A DNA stretch of 32,217 bases from Pseudomonas chlororaphis (lineage in GTDB: Bacteria; Pseudomonadota; Gammaproteobacteria; Pseudomonadales; Pseudomonadaceae), in contig NZ_JSFK01000008.1 in assembly GCF_000783395.1 (NCBI RefSeq), positions 1 through 32,217 of the forward strand. The letters are read 5' to 3'. The translations under genes were made by a program, and so were the position numbers. A model generated the notes under the pieces. It was not told the DNA's origin. It ran no database searches and saw only the letters and a list, made by a program, of their open reading frames with translations. Of the stretch, positions 31,258 to 32,217 are shown one piece after another (position 1 is the stretch's first letter; each line of letters starts with the position of its first letter).

Positions 31258-31449
31258 TTACGCCTTGTCGACGCCTTTTTTGACCGCGTCCTTGGCTTTG
31301 CCGACCGCTTGCTGGGCTTCGCCTTTTTTCTCTTGAATCTTGCCTTCGGCCTGCAGCTTGGTGTTGTCGGTGGCTTTACCGACGCCTTGCTTGACGTTGC
31401 CGACGGCTTCGTTGGCCATGCCTTTTACTTTATCGCCTGTGCTACTCAT
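31258..31449 (-). CDS. CsbD-family stress-response protein
   Basis: A 63-residue hydrophilic helical protein (MSSTGDKVKGMANEAVGNVK) with repeated KGxANEAVG / VGKATDN / KAKDAVKKGVDKA heptad-like units, the CsbD pattern. CsbD proteins are abundant under envelope or osmotic stress, and biochemical function is unknown. ATG at 31449 has AAGGAG 8 bases upstream and it is followed by a clear terminator, so it is a single-gene transcript. Confidence 0.92.
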   Translation of the reverse strand: MSSTGDKVKGMANEAVGNVKQGVGKATDNTKLQAEGKIQEKKGEAQQAVGKAKDAVKKGVDKA

Positions 31450-31646
31450 GGTGTTTCTCCTTGGTGCAATTAGGGGGAAAAGTCAGTACGTAATGATTGA
31501 CTGGCCGGGTTTGCGCCAAGTTTCATTTATTTTCAGGGGTTCATTTCGTCGTGGCCTGCAGGTTGGGCTTTATGTTTGCGTGCGTAGCCCCGAGAATGCG
31601 CAACATATGGGCGCCAAGCGCCAGGAACTGATCCCGCAGGAATGTT

Positions 31647-32024
31647 ATGAAACTCGATAAAACGCAGGCCATCGCCCGACGCAACAAGGAACTGGGCGGT
31701 GCCGTGCTCGGCACCAACAACTGCCACTTCGCCGAACTGAACCGTAACCGCAACATCTGGTGGTTCGACCTGCCAGTGTCGCGTTTGGCCATCGGTCAGT
31801 ACGAGTGGATTCACCTGCTGATGCACACGCCGGCCACTGACGAACTTCTGCACCTGAAAGTGCCGACGGTGTTTCTGCGTGAAAAGCTTGAAGGGCTGGT
31901 GATTCGCAACGAAGGCAAGCGTAAAGCGGCGTTGAGCCTGGAATTGAGTGCAGACAAGGATTCGTATCTGCAGGACATGCGTCCGGCGGGGACCAATGTG
32001 AATTTCGCGCCGTTCCGTCAGTAG
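31647..32024 (+). CDS. Uncharacterised 125-residue protein
   Basis: ATG at 31647 has a GCAGGA ribosome binding site 6 bases upstream. The protein is MKLDKTQAIARRNKELGGAV followed by LGTNNCHFAELNRNRNIWWF, then a region with EWIHLLMHTPATDELLHLKV and a basic C-terminal part (KLEGLVIRNEGKRKAALSLE). The Trp/His/Asn-rich middle and the lack of any membrane segment suggest a soluble, possibly nucleic-acid-binding protein. I recognise no family. A family E repeat begins 20 bp after the stop. Confidence 0.75.
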   Translation: MKLDKTQAIARRNKELGGAVLGTNNCHFAELNRNRNIWWFDLPVSRLAIGQYEWIHLLMHTPATDELLHLKVPTVFLREKLEGLVIRNEGKRKAALSLELSADKDSYLQDMRPAGTNVNFAPFRQ

Positions 32025-32044
32025 GATTTGTGCTGTCCCCTTTT

Positions 32045-32217
32045 CCCCTCACCCTAGCCCTCTCCCAAGGGAGAGGGAACTGACCTAGGTGTCTGGACGA
32101 GGTACACCGACCTGAAATATCGAGTCGAACTCAAATTCTGAAAAGCCCACGATCAGCTCCCTTCCCCCTCGCCCCCCTGGGGGCGGTCCGACGTTTCGGG
32201 AGGGTTGGGGTGAGGGG
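32045..32217. repeat. MITE-like element (family E), reaching the window edge
   Basis: The left terminus CCCCTCACCCTAGCCCTCTC (32045) is followed by GGGAGAGGGAACTGACC and an interior GACCTGAAATATCGAGTCGA that is the reverse complement of part of the element at 1-170. The right end GGGTTGGGGTGAGGGG lies at the last base. The element is oriented opposite to the copy at the left edge of the window. Confidence 0.88.

Noticed and set aside
31496..31524. AlgU-like promoter upstream of csbD
   Set aside because: The -35 AAACTT fits but the -10 TCAAT matches the TCTGA consensus at only two of five positions.

Overview
The window is chromosomal DNA from a Pseudomonas of the P. fluorescens group. This is inferred from the high-GC coding style, the gene families present (ECF42 sigma with DGPF protein, BdlA-like PAS chemoreceptor, GntR/GntK/GntT gluconate cluster, AlaC) and dense intergenic repeats typical of these genomes. 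I see no tRNA or rRNA gene, insertion sequence, prophage or CRISPR array. Most of it reads as core or lineage-stable chromosome rather than an island.

Layout. 1-5.6 kb: a coiled-coil FlxA-like small protein, a transmembrane chemoreceptor, a ZntB/CorA-type metal transporter and a PiT phosphate transporter. 5.6-8.9 kb: a LysR regulator divergent from a short-chain dehydrogenase, then a PACE-type efflux protein divergent from its own LysR regulator. 9.1-11.2 kb: a three-gene operon (NTF2-like protein, DGPF/YCII protein, ECF42 sigma factor) with a convincing autoregulatory promoter. 11.3-14.6 kb: two GNAT acetyltransferases, a PPOX flavoprotein, a tiny predicted membrane protein, a GyrI-like protein and a LysE exporter. 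14.7-19.3 kb: alaC, then the gluconate module gntT-gntK with divergent gntR and three copies of a putative GntR operator. 19.4-23.2 kb: a second LysR/PACE divergent pair, an MFS transporter and an uncharacterised 181-residue protein. 23.3-28.8 kb: a BdlA-like cytoplasmic chemoreceptor, a ProX-like periplasmic binding protein translationally coupled to a FecI-like sigma factor, a cytoplasmic PhnD-like binding protein and a fatty acid desaturase. 28.8-32.2 kb: a 36-residue lysine-rich protein, a GNAT enzyme, a YihY membrane protein coupled to a peptide deformylase, a CsbD protein and an unknown 125-residue protein.

Five families of intergenic inverted repeats occur in 13 copies, nearly always just after stop codons. 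Two copies supply the stop codon of a neighbouring gene.

The least conventional unit is the FecI-like sigma gene (26200-26727). It lacks the usual FecR anti-sigma partner and overlaps by ATGA with a solute-binding protein that has no permease or ATPase gene nearby. Other points of note are the duplicated LysR/PACE architecture with recognisable T-N11-A boxes, the ECF42 promoter, and the GntR operators.
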